A DNA stretch of 64,000 nt from positions 249,383-313,382 of the forward strand of contig BCKL01000011.1 in the NCBI GenBank assembly GCA_001600635.1, written 5' to 3'. Below the pieces are notes generated by a model. That model was given only the letters and a program-made list of their open reading frames with translations. It made no database searches and was not told where the DNA came from. The DNA is from Leucosporidium creatinivorum (Eukaryota; Basidiomycota; Microbotryomycetes; Leucosporidiales; Leucosporidiaceae). Each line of letters begins with the position of its first letter. Positions within the stretch are counted from its first letter, which is position 1. Shown one piece after another: positions 33,273-44,349 of this stretch. The translations under genes were made by a program, and so were the position numbers.

Positions 33273-34706
33273 ATGACCCAGCAACAGCTCCCTGCCCTTC
33301 CTTCGCCGACTCTTCCCTCCCCTCGTCTCCCACCCGAGCTTATCGGTCGCATCGTCCGCTTTGTCTCGCTCCCCAGTGAGGACCTCTTCAAGTACAAAGC
33401 GGAATGGAAGACGGCTCAACAGTCCCTGCGCGCCCTATCGCTCGTCAGCCGAACCTTCGCCGCCCTCGCTCGGCCATCCGCCTGGCGCAAGATCCTCTGG
33501 AGCGAGGAGGACTACAACGAGTCGGATATCGCCCACGTCTACCACGCCAAGTCGATCCACGCCTTCGTCCACGAGCTCGCCTGGAGCGTGACGCATGCCT
33601 TCAGTGAAATGTCCCTAGTCGCCCTCCCCCTCCTTTCGGCGTTGACCTCGTTCTCTTTCGAGCCGCATGATGGGAGCGAGTACGTTGTATCGTCAGGAGT
33701 TACGGAGGCTCTGAGGGAGATGAAGAGCCTTCGCCGACTCCAGCTGCATTACTGTCTAAAGTGGCAAGACGACGACTTTAGCCTCGGCGACGCTGTGCCG
33801 ACGCTTCTGATTCTCGTCGTCGACGATACGTGGACCGACCTCCCCCCGAGAGAGCAGGAACTCGGAAACCTCGACTACTTGGAGTGCCCGATCAACTTCT
33901 GGGCCGCCCTCGTGCTCTTGTCGCTCTCGCCGCACGTCTCTGTCGCCTCCTTCGCTACTCTTTCCGAGCTGCACCTTGGTCGCTCGATGCACCTCCAGGA
34001 GGAGAAGGTCATGGATCGCTGCGCTGTAGATATTGGGCAACAGCTGCTCTACAGTGTGAGTCCCGAACGGCCTACTAGACGCCGACTGAGAGCTGATCTT
34101 GCTTGCATCGCAGCCAACACCGTCGCCGATCGCCCTCCAAGCCCTGACCATCGACCTTTCGAGCACCTTTGACGACCCCAAGTCGCTAGTATCGCTACTG
34201 CGAGCTTTTCGCACTGCGCGGCGTCTCAGCAAGATCGATATCAGGCAAGCAGACGCTGTTAGGACGGCCTCCGCCGAGCCATGGACGCCTTTGCGCTTGC
34301 CGCAAGTGCGAGACCTGACTCTGGGAGTGCTGGAGCAGCTCAAGGGTAGCGAGGTGAGATCCCGCTTTATCCCATCTGACCGGCTAGACGGGCTCACGTC
34401 TACCGCTCTCAGACCAACGCTCCCCTCCCCTTCTCGGCGATCCTCTCATCCTTTCCTCAGCTCGAATCGCTCAACCTGATCAACATCTTCCCTCTATCCG
34501 GCGCTACCTCTTTACTCGGCTCACCCGAAGTCGTCTCCACAACCGTCGACACTCCTCTCAAGCAGCTGCTCTACGTCGTCCTCAGCGAGATGAGCATCAC
34601 CTCGGTTATTCTGCGAGAGGAGGGCGAGAAACGCTTCATACGCTGCGAGCGCGAGCAGCAGGTGGATGGAGGATTTGCGTTCGAGCTGTGGCATTCGGAG
34701 CTGTGA
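33273..34706 (+). CDS. F-box/leucine-rich-repeat-like protein D
   Basis: Three coding exons (introns 34056-34113 and about 34353-34411). F-box region: SPRLPPELIGRIVRFVSLP, then ALSLVSRTFAALARPSAWRKILW. LRR-like segments: MKSLRRLQLHYCL, FATLSELHLGRSM, LPQVRDLTLGVLEQL and FPQLESLNLINIF. The last residues, GGFAFELWHSEL, match the GFALELWHEW end of genes B and C. A 74-nt 3'-UTR intron (34715-34788, CTGAC branch site) follows within a few bases of the stop, as in B and C. It is more diverged and its flanks are not shared. Target unknown. Confidence 0.75.
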
Positions 34707-34788
34707 GGTCTGAGGTGAGCTGCCAACGTCTCCTCCTCTCGCTCCCTCATCGCCGAGGGCTGCTTCTGACCGTCAAACTCTCCTCTAG

Positions 34789-35617
34789 GCAATCATCTGG
34801 GCAGGAAGGGTGTGCTCGAGTGAGTTGATGTGAAGAGCTGTACCATGAAAGTCGTGTAAGCCCTCGTCGAACGCTGTCGTCGGCCGAGCAAGCGAAAGAG
34901 AGCTCCGAAGCGAACGAGGACGAGAGTGAAGCAAGGTGGAGCCGGAGAGAGCAGGAGGAGAGCAGAGGATCGAGGAGGAGAGACGACTCGGGCGGAGGGC
35001 CCGAGGTCGAGGACTTGGCCGTAGATCCGCATAGCTCTTTGCACTCTGTCTTCTCACTCATCTCCCATCCGCGCCCCGCCAGAGAGAACTGCTCCCACAA
35101 AGGACGACAGGGCTCTGACGCGCTCAGGATCGACAGCTTTGCGCGATAAACGCACTCGCGAGCTCCAGAGCGTGCAGCAGCCGCTTCAGCCTCCTCCCCG
35201 TTTCGCGAGGCAAAGAAGCGAACGCCGAAGCGATAGGGGTCCCTCGCCTCGGACGGGTCTTTCCCTACGAGGAGCTGGATGTAGGGAAGTAGAAATCGCC
35301 ATTGCTTTTATTCCAGCCAGAATCTCAAAGTGGAAAGCTGGCGCCCCTTGGGCCAAGCGCTTCTCACCAAGTTGCCCTCTCCCTCCCTCTCTTCCTCCCC
35401 ACAACCTTGACCTCGTCGTCTCTTCTCGCCCCGCGCATACGGTTCGCTCGGAGACACAACCTACCGTCCTACAGCAACAGCTCACACTCCAGCCCAAGCC
35501 GCTCAAGCCCTCTGGCGAGCCTCGACCCTCGCTCTCCCACCCAAGCTCCCGCCTGCGTCGTCACCTCTTCTACCTCTCCAGCTCGACCCAGCTCGCTACA
35601 GCGCTCATCTCCGTGTG
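34789..35617. other. Intergenic, PPZ upstream region
   Basis: About 830 bp between the F-box D 3'-UTR intron and the phosphatase ATG. The last 300 bp is C/T-rich, as expected of a promoter and 5' leader. No gene recognised; the minus-strand frame at 34747-35100 has no domain. Confidence 0.4.
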
Positions 35618-37527
35618 ATGGGAAATACGGGAAGCAAGGAAAAGAAGCTCAAGTCGGCCAGGGGAAGCTTCTCCAACGGTTCTGGAGGAGCAGGAGCAGG
35701 CGGAGCAGCGCAGGATGCCGATTCGGTGGGCACGCCGCTGCGAGGCGACAGTGGTAGCTCGAGCGTCGGCGGAGATGGTACAGCACTAGGAGCATCCACC
35801 TCGAGCGCCTCCACGGCACCATCACCAGGAGCAACCACCGCAGGCGACCTAACACCCGCTCGCTCGAGACCTCAGTCCGGCTCTGCCAACTCGCTGTCAG
35901 CTTCGACCCCTTCCGCTTCGGCGCCGACCGACATCCCTACAACTCAGACCATCCTCGCCAACCCCATCTCCACCGCCAATGGCCCCTCCTCGCTCGTCCC
36001 TTCCATCTCGTCGCAGCAGCAGCAGCCGCAACCCTCCACCTCGTCCTCGTCGCTCAGCGGCGGCGCCAGCGGGCAGCCTACCACCTACCTCTCCACTTCG
36101 CCCACTTCGCCCTCCAAGCAGGCGCAGCAATTCGACATTGACGACATGATTGCTCGCCTCCTCGACGCCGGATACTCGGGCAAGGTGACCAAGTCGGTCT
36201 GCCTCAAGAATGCCGAAATCACCGCCATCTGCCAGGCCGCGCGCGAGGTCTTCCTCTCGCAGCCGACGCTCATCGAATTGAGCCCGCCGGTCAAGATTGT
36301 TGGCGATGTACACGGCCAGTACAGCGACCTCATCCGCTTGTTTGAGATGTGCGGCTTCCCCCCCGCCGCCAACTACCTCTTCCTCGGCGATTACGTCGAC
36401 CGGGGCAAGCAGAGCTTGGAGACGATCCTCCTCTTGCTCTGCTACAAGATCAAGTACCCCGAGAACTTCTTCCTCCTTCGCGGCAACCACGAGTGCGCCA
36501 ACGTCACCCGAGGTGAGCTATCCCTCGCTGCTTCCCTCCTTGTAGCTCAAAGCTGACCTTCGATATCTACACCAGTGTACGGCTTCTACGACGAGTGCAA
36601 ACGCCGCTGCAACATCAAAATCTGGAAGACCTTCATCGACGTCTTCAACTGCCTCCCCATCGCCGCCGTCGTCGCTTCCAAGATTTTCTGCGTTCACGGA
36701 GGACTCTCCCCCTCGCTCTCCTCCATGGACGACATTCGCCGGATATCCCGTCCCACCGACGTGCCCGACTACGGCCTCCTCAACGATCTGCTCTGGAGTG
36801 ATCCGAGCGATACGGCGTTGGACTGGGAGGATAACGAGAGGGGCGTCAGTTATTGCTTCGGCAAGACGGTCATTGGAGCGTTCTTGGCGAGGTACGACTT
36901 TGACCTCATTTGTAGGGCGCACATGGTCGTCGAGGGTGAGTCGTCTTCTCCTCGCTCGGCTTGCGAGTAGCTCGGTTCGGAGCATGGCTAACCTTCGCAC
37001 ACTCACGCAGACGGATACGAGTTTTGGAATGAGCGGACTTTGGTCACCATCTTCTCGGCACCGTGAGTTGGAGTCGGGTCTCGAGCTGCTCGAGGCGACC
37101 GCTGACCGCTTCCTTCTCCTTCCCTTCTCCTTCTCATCCATCTGCTTCTCGGCCCTCCTTCCTTTCTCCACCTACTCGACATCGACACGCCTCCCGCCTA
37201 TCCACTCCCGCTCACCTTCGCGTCGCCGTCTTCCATCCTCGCTCCCTATTCTACCGCCTCCTCCCTTCTCATGCCCGCTTATGCGTCGCTCCCTCAGTAA
37301 TTACTGCGGCGAGTTTGACAACTTTGCCGCCGTGATGAGCGTATCGGAGGACCTGCTGTGCGCATTCGAGCTGCTCAAGGTATGTCTCGGCCGCCTCGCT
37401 CGAGCTCGTTGCGCCAGCTCACCTCCCTCCCTTCTCGCAGCCCCTCGACAGCGCACAACTCAAGAAGGAGATGGCCAAGAACCGGAGAAGGCTCAGCAGT
37501 GGTGTCGCAGCCGTCGCGCCGACGTAG
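35618..37527 (+). CDS. PPZ1: PPZ-type serine/threonine protein phosphatase
   Basis: Fungus-specific PP1-like phosphatase with roles in ion homeostasis and cell integrity. The ATG at 35618 gives [10 protein letters not shown], an N-myristoylation signal as in yeast Ppz1/2. About 170 residues of Ser/Gly/Gln-rich disorder follow. The catalytic domain begins at [20 protein letters not shown] and carries GDVHGQ, GDYVDRG, RGNHE and CVHGGLSP, plus RAHMVVEDGYEFW and [10 protein letters not shown]. Four introns; one (from about 37063) is about 230 nt, unusually long here. The C-terminus, [16 protein letters not shown], is short as in PPZ proteins. Confidence 0.95.
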
Positions 37528-38080
37528 GAGGAGCATCTCGGCGCTCGAACGAGGAGGAGCTGCAGACGAACGGAGACGAGCGACTCGAGGACACTTTACC
37601 AATCCCCCAACTACCCGACTCATCCATACATCCTTTCCCCCTTTTTGTAGTTTTACACCCTCGCGCGCTCACACTCCGGTCGGCCAGGTCGACTCGCCTC
37701 GGCTCGGTCAGAGGTCGCGGAGCAGAGCAAGGCATGAGGCGCTCTTTTCCCGTCCTCTCCTTTCCCCGATCCCTTCAGGTCTTTGCTGTAGTAGTACAAT
37801 TCAGAGGGTCACCAGTCACTCGTGCTCTGCAGAAGAGAGGCGAGGACCGAGGTGAAGCGATCGCTCTGCTCGGCGCAGGGTTTTATGCTAGTCCTGACAA
37901 CTGTAGGCTGGTAGGCGAAGCTGAGCAAGCTCTTACACTTTCAGCTCTTGACTCGACGCGCTGTTGACCTCTGCACCCCTAAGTCACCCACCAACGCTCG
38001 ACCCTCTCGCGTTTGGGCCCGCCCGCTCTTCTCCCTTCTACACATCACTCGCTCGCTCTCGTCTCTCACCTCCGCCCGCG
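37528..38080. other. Intergenic, PPZ1 3' region and upstream region of the ankyrin/RRM gene
   Basis: 553 bp. Frames that continue here from the phosphatase region are out of its reading frame. The last 100 bp is C/T-rich. Nothing else recognised. Confidence 0.4.
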
Positions 38081-40190
38081 ATGGATCAAGCTGGAACGAG
38101 AGCTCTCTCACTGCTACAGAAGCAGATCGATGCTCTTGTGGAAGCTGTCAACGACGACGACTTACTCGCGGTGCTCGCCGGATTGCGCTCCTTCGAAGGC
38201 GAACAGCTCGATTACACCCGTGAGTCGTTGTAGCTCAGCAGTAAGCCAGTCAACTCAAGTACACCCCTCTATCACTGTATCACAGACTCGGCGACCACCT
38301 TCACTCCCCTTCAGTCGGCGGTTCTCGAGCAGCACCATCTCCGCAAGCTCATCGTCCACCTCTTGCTCGCCAAGGGAGCAGGATGCAAGGCTGGGGAGCA
38401 GAGTCCTATCGAGCTCACTCGTCAGGTAGGAAATGAAGAGATGTTCGAGCTCCTCCAAAAGTGGGACCGAGGCGAGCGCGAAGGGGAGCTAGGTGAGTCG
38501 TGTCGGAGGGTGCGGAACTGTGTCAGAATCGTCGCGCTGAGCTAACATGTGCCCTAATTCACAGTCGACCTCGCTCGCTACCTTCTCGGCCTCAACGATG
38601 AGGAAGCCGCCGCCTGGCAAGCGCAGACCATCGCCGAGGAGGAGCAGCGCCCCGACTCGGATGCGCTCGAAGACCTGCACTCAGATCCTTCTCGCTGCGT
38701 TCGACCACCTCAAGCTACGATTGGAAGCACTACAACCGAGTACGCACATGGGGTGCTAGCGGACGACCGAGCTGTCAGCAGCTTCGCTTCGACTTCGACT
38801 TTGCTGCCGCCGCCGCCCTTCGTCAACCGCGCACCGAGGAGTAGCTACTTCGTCGATCTCCCTCCAATCTCGATCCTGCACCTCCATGCGAGCACCAACC
38901 CGGTCTACACCACCGCCCTTCGCCTGGACGACCTCCCATGCAGCCTCACTCGAACCGAGATGTCTTACCACGTCTGTTCAGTCATACCCCCCTCTTGCAT
39001 CGACAAGCTCACCCTCAAAGACTCGAAGCCTGGCTTGAAGTGCTGCCTGATCTACTTGAAGGCGCGACTCGAAGTGTCCGGGATTCTTACGAGCTTCCCT
39101 TCTCGGCGGTCAAGCATGGGAGGACGCCACGCGCCGTCGTTGCGACGCCCACGCTCTACATCTGGGGGTGGCCGCAGCAGATCAGACAGGAAGGTGTGGC
39201 AGCCTGCCTCCTCGGTCTAGGGCTCACGGTGACCCGCCTGAGCGACGTGCACTGCAAGCCGTCCTCGACGCCGTTCTGCTTCGCCAGTTTCAAGAGCGTT
39301 GCAGAAGCCGAGGATGCCATGAAAAAGCTGGATGGAGCTTCACTCTGGGAGGGACAGAAGCTTCGAGCTCATTGGTCGGACTCTGAGTGCGCACGAGACT
39401 CTTCCTCTCCCCCTCCACCAGCGACCTTCGACGCGAGCTAACCAAGTTGATCTTCCCAGCGTCAAGGAGAGCTACGACGCCGACCTTCTTCGGTCGAACC
39501 CTCGTTTCTTGGAAGCTGCCGACTTCGCGACTTTCACCTGTCGCGTTTCGCACCTCGGCTGGCGCTCGGCGCTCGAGGGGTACATCAGCGGCGAGCACTC
39601 TCACCTCCCTGCGCTCGAGATGAGGGAACACCTTCTTCCTCCGATTGGTTTCTCTCCGCCACAGCTCTCCGAGGCCTCTCGCTCCGACTCGAACGCGCCT
39701 CGACAGCTCTCCGCCCCTAACGCCTTCCCTCTCGGTCCACCTCGCCAGACCCCAGCGCCTCCTCCTCCTCCTCCTTCGCCTCCCCTCACCCTCTTCCTTG
39801 GTCTGCTCAAGAGCGACTACAGCATCATCCTCACTACGCTCTGCGAAGGCTTCCTTCGTCGCCGTCTCTGCGCGACGCCTCAGCCTAGCTCAAGCGAGGC
39901 GACGATCGTCGATGTCGAAGTGGAATCGCAGAGGGAGAGACAGCTGCTGGTGCAAAGTCTCTCCGAGATGGAGTTTTGTGGCAAGAGGATTGTAATCGGC
40001 TTTACTCGTCAGGAGGTGGATCAAGGGTGAGTTCGAGCCCACCGAACTCGATCCAGAATTGTCTTCGAATGCGCTTCTCACGCTTTCCGCCATCGTCCAC
40101 AGGCTCGCGATCGCTTCGGGAACGTTCAACAGCAGCAGAGCTCGCTACCCTACGCCTGACACGCCTCGCCGCTCCTGGTCGTCGTCGTAG
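38081..40190 (+). CDS. Ankyrin-like and RRM-containing protein with an apparent frame change
   Basis: Exon 1 starts MDQAGTRALSLLQKQID. Exons 1-2 encode ankyrin-like helices (DLLAVLAGLRSFEGEQLDY, TPLQSAVLEQHHLRKLIVHLLLAKGAG, ELTRQVGNEEMFELLQKW). Exon 3 encodes an RRM-like segment (TTALRLDDLPCSLTRTEM, IDKLTLKDSKPGLKCCLIYL). Near 39050-39090 the protein-like signal moves to another frame, which carries a second RRM (TPTLYIWGWPQQIRQ, TPFCFASFKSVAEAEDAMKKL). After an intron there is a Pro-rich linker, a third RRM-like region, and the last exon ending RRSWSSS. No normal-length intron explains the shift well. Likely RNA-binding; role unknown. Confidence 0.65.
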
Positions 40191-40375
40191 CGGCAGCTGG
40201 AATAGGTGGCTGAAGAGGAAGCGGGTGCTTGACGCGAGAGGGTCTGACCTGAGAACAAAATGTACATGGCCTCGTTTGCTTTGCCCGAACGAGGAGCTTG
40301 ACCGAACGAACAGCCTCGAGTCTCGGCGAAAGCGAAGTGGAAACTCTACAAATTGCTGCTCTAGTCTATCGGCCC

Positions 40376-41511
40376 AGCCGCATCTGCGCTCCACCGTACA
40401 CGTCTAATGCGCGCCGTAGTACAGGCCAAGTCAAGGTCGGTGGTGGAAGCCAATCAGGCGAGGGGTGGTGACTGCGAAGGCAAGCAAGGGTTAGCCGAGG
40501 TCGCGAAGGAGAGCGCTAGTCGACGCAGGACTCACTACATCTCGGTCAACCTGATCTGCCAAGGCGGGAAACCTCTCATTCGGAGGTAAGGTCCCCCCAG
40601 AACGAGCAGCAAGTCCGGCTCGGCGAACGTCTCCTTCTCGACCTCCTCCTCCACCAGCTCGGTCGTGAGACTCTCTGTATCGTGCGTCCCCTTCCTCATA
40701 CTCTGAGCCAGTCCCCGCGCTACTACAGCCAGCTGAGGACGACCAGCGCGGCGCGAGATGAGGTTGATGAGGAGGGCTGAGGAAGGAGGAGGGGAGATGG
40801 CGCCTGCTCGACCGAGAGAGGTCAGCGAGTAGCTCGACCGGCAAGGGTAAGGGCAGCGTACCGTCTCCACCTGAATCCGAGATCCCACATCCGCTGTCTA
40901 CCTCTACCCGGTTGAGGGACGTGTCGGCGCTTTCCTTGAGCTTGGCGAGTCGGCGAGGGGTCGTGGCGAGTTTAAAGCTTCGGAAGCCGGCGGAGGACTC
41001 GGCGAGGGGCTGTAGCGTGATGTAGGAGCCGCTCAGTGATGCTGCGATGGCTTGGGCGTGGCGGTCGAGAATCCCTGCGAGCAGCGAGGCAGCCGTAAGT
41101 AACACGCACCGGCTTCGGCGACGCTACACAGGCAGGCTCACCTCGTTCGTCGTACAGCGAGAGCTCCTCAATTCCTAGCTGATCGCTCCACTTGACCAAT
41201 CGCCCGATATCGCTCGCCAGCTTAGCCGCCTCGACCTGCTCCTCCTCGTGCTTGCTCCCTCGCATCCAGAATGCTACACCCCACCGCCTGCCGACCGCGA
41301 ACAGCACAGCCAGCTTCTTTGGTGTCTTCTTCCATCCTCTCCGGGCCTCCTCAATCTCTGCGACCGTCGGGGCGAGGGCAGAGCTTGTTGACGAGTTGCG
41401 AGTGAAGGGCGAGAGTTGGCGGAGGAGGGTTACGAAGCGGGAGAAGGCGAAACAGAAGTGCAGGATGAGGAGAACTACAACCTGCAGTGGTAACAGGAGG
41501 AGCCAGAGCAT
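40376..41511 (-). CDS. NUS1: Dehydrodolichyl diphosphate synthase complex subunit Nus1
   Basis: Partner subunit of the ER cis-prenyltransferase that makes the dolichol backbone for glycosylation. Four exons (three introns). The start at 41511 gives an N-terminal membrane segment (MLWLLLLPLQVVVLLILHFC). Conserved blocks: KKTPKKLAVLF, WSDQLGIEELSLYDERG, ILDRHAQAIA, then PDLLLVLGGPYLRMRGFPPWQIRLTEMYH. The last exon ends LRRALDVYGGAQMRLGR; the terminal R-L-G is the RxG motif needed for catalysis in Nus1/NgBR. It converges on the ankyrin/RRM gene. Confidence 0.93.
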
Positions 41512-41790
41512 CCTCGAGGAGGGGCGACGGAGACGAGACGAGAGCGCGGGAGTGAGAGCTGCGACGAAAGGCGCTGAAGCTTGGGTCTTGCAGAGCGCGT
41601 ATGAACGGCAGACGGAACGGGAAGATAGCTAGCTATTAAATTGATGCACCGTATCTCTTCCATCGCCAGCTCTCAAGTATTCTCGAGAACTCCGAACCAA
41701 CGCCGAGCTCTCCCTCTCGTTCGCTCGCCGAGGCGCTGTGCCAGGAAGCAAACAGTGTGCAGAGTGGCCCAGATTGATATCATACGAGCG

Positions 41791-44086
41791 TCATTCCTCT
41801 ACTAACAACCCTCGCTCGACCTGCGAGCTTCGTCGCCTCGCCGTCTGCTCGGCGCTGCCACTGTTCCCCATCTGCTCCCTCTCCCACCCCAGCAACTCTT
41901 CCACAATCTTCCTCCTTCCTCGCTCCTTCTCTACCGCTCGTTCACTCTCCTCCAATGCCTCCCCGAGAGCCTCCATCTCTCGGTAGCAAGCCTCGAGCTT
42001 GCCCTTCTGCTCCAGCAGCTTGAGTCGAACTCGCTCCGAGACGTCCTCAAAGTGCGTGCGAGTGGTGAGGAGCTCGGAGTGGAGTGTAGCATTGGCCGAT
42101 TCGGAGGTGTGGAGGAGATGGGTGAGGCTGTGGCGAGAGAAAAGGGTCACAGGTCAGCGCCGAGATGGACGTCGAGGGCAGGTCCCAAGCCGGAGGAGGA
42201 GAGGTGAGCTACGCACCGATTCCGTTCATCTTCCAGCTGCTGCATGGCAGCGGGGGAAATGCCAGATGGCCCAGAAGTAGCTGGCCGAGGCGCAAAATCT
42301 GGTCCTTCGGTCGACTGCTGAGGGAGAAGAAGGCAATGAGTGGGCCACTCTCAGAGTACAGAGATAGCGAGCAGCTCACTCCCTCGTACAGCCTCTTCAG
42401 AGCCGACCGCTCTCGCCGCGCCTCTTCAAGATCATGCCGAAGCTGGGCAACTTGAGCGTTGAGGTCCTGAATGGTCAGGCGGAGGTCATGCTCCTCACTG
42501 TTGAGCGCCAGTCGAGTTAGCTAGCTCGCACCAGTATCCATTGGCAGGCGATCAGCTCACCTGTCACGAGCGGGCGGCAGCTCCGAGCCCGACGTTTCGT
42601 CGGCGAGGGAATTCGAGTCTCCACCATGTCTTGCTGGTGGTCCACCGCCGAGTCGAGCAATCTAGAGTTGACGTGAGTTTAGTTCATGCTCTGAGGTCTT
42701 CTGCTCGAGGGCTCAGCACACCTCTCTTTCGAGCTCCCGGACCTCCTCTTCCAGCGCCGCCGTCTCGCCATCGTTCTTCGAATGCGCGGCGGCTGCTCGC
42801 ACAGCAGGAAGATCGAGTATCGAGCCACTGCGAACGTGCGCCTTTCCCTTGCCTTTGCTGCGAGAAGGCGGTCGAGGCTGTGGTGGGAGAGGTCAGCGCC
42901 GAGAAGGACTGCTGTTCCGACAGCGAGCTTGCTAAGTCCGGTGCAGGCGAGTCCGGAGGCAGGGGCACGTCTTGAGGTGCGCGAAGATCGACTCGACCTG
43001 CGAGACCCAGAAGCGTGTCGAGCGAGCCGTACAGCTCGGCCATTTCCCGCCTCCTCAGCGACTGGTCCGCTTCGAGCCGAGTGATCTGCGCAAGCGAAGG
43101 TCAGCCCGGCTAGTATGCAGAGCGCGCGAGGATATCCACCTCTTCATCTCTTTCAAACAGCAGGCGATCTGCCTCGCGCCTGACCCGTTCAAGCTCCCTT
43201 GCGAGGTCGGCGACGATCTGACGAGTGCGAAGACGGGGCGCCGAGGTCGAGGTGCCAGCAACCGGGGCATGAGGAGGCTGCGAGCCGTGTCGCCTACGAG
43301 GGGATTGCGAGGTCGTAAGATGGGTGACATCGGAGGAGGAAGACGAGGAGGAACCCGAGGCAGAGCGCCGAGACCGAGTCCGAGAGATTGGCGGTGCTAT
43401 GGGTTTGGGAGGTCAGATCCGACGTACGCAGATGGGTACAAAGATCTCACTGATGGGCTTCAGCGCCGTGTAGCTCGTCTCCATCCTGCTGTGCCGGTCG
43501 TTGAGAGCTCGTCCGCCTGCGAAGGTCGATCGGAAGCGTAGAAGTCAGCTGCGAGCTGGGAGCTTTCCGAGTACCCGCTTACCAGTGGATCTCTGTGCTA
43601 GCTCTTCTGCTTCCCTCAGCCTCCGCTCCTCCCTCCAACGACCTTCCCAGACACTACAGAGCGCGTGAAGGCCGTCGCGCTCCTCCTCGATGCGGCTGAG
43701 CTGTTGATGGTGCAGAAGCCTCAGGGAGGACAGAGTCGACTCGGAACCTGCTAGGCGGTTGGACAGCAGGTTCAGATGCGAGGTGAGATGGGAGAGGGAG
43801 GTGCGGAGCGAGGTGACCTGTTGGATGAGGCGGGGGATCAGCTCTTGTACCGCGACAGGCGGGAAGGAAGCTACACGAGACTATAGGCCAAGCTCTCACG
43901 CACCTTCTGCTCTGCTACCCATCGTTCCCTGTCTCCTTCCTGCGCTGGGTGCGTCCTGACCAGAAGGAGGAGCGCGTTGAGCACTGCAGGCGAGTCGTTG
44001 AGGGGTGCAAGGTCTTGTCGGGTGAGTTGAGGAGCTGCATGTTGCAGCAGCGAGAAGAGCAGCTCGCCAGACGAATCAGCAGCCAT
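41791..44086 (-). CDS. Coiled-coil protein of unknown function
   Basis: Starts at 44086 (MAADSSGELLFSLLQHAAP). Exons joined by GCTGAC-type introns give a helical N-terminus (SPAVLNALLLLVRTH, RERWVAEQK), a coiled coil (VTSLRTSLSHLTSHLNLLSNRL, LSRIEEERDGLHALCSVWEG), a Ser/Arg-rich linker, more coiled coil (LARELERVRREADRLLFERD, ITRLEADQSLRRREMAELYG) and a final helix (TRTHFEDVSERVRLKLLEQK, ALEESERAVEKERGRRKIVE). Ends VERGLLVEE. No membrane segment. It could be a cytoskeletal or spindle-pole scaffold, but no signature supports a named family. Confidence 0.7.
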
Positions 44087-44349
44087 CTACGAGCGAAGTG
44101 GTCTCGGGTCAAGAGGCGCTGGCTCAAGTCGGGTCAGACAAAGGGGACCGACTCGCGGCGCGCTGCTGCAAAGGACTATCAGAGCAGTAGTAGAGTACTG
44201 CGAGGCCCCTGATCAACGTAGGGCCTATCAGCGAGCGAGACAGAGGAATCAGTCTGGTGAGCTCGGCGATGGCTCTCAGCAGCGCCGAAGCTCGAGGGGA
44301 GGAGTGAGCCTACGTGCCTGCATACTATCACAACAAGTCTATCTACAGC

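Noticed and set aside
41791-44086. Msd1/SSX2IP (partner of Wdr8)
   Set aside because: Tempting because WDR8 is in the window, but the coiled-coil protein lacks a recognisable ADIP signature. Left as unknown.
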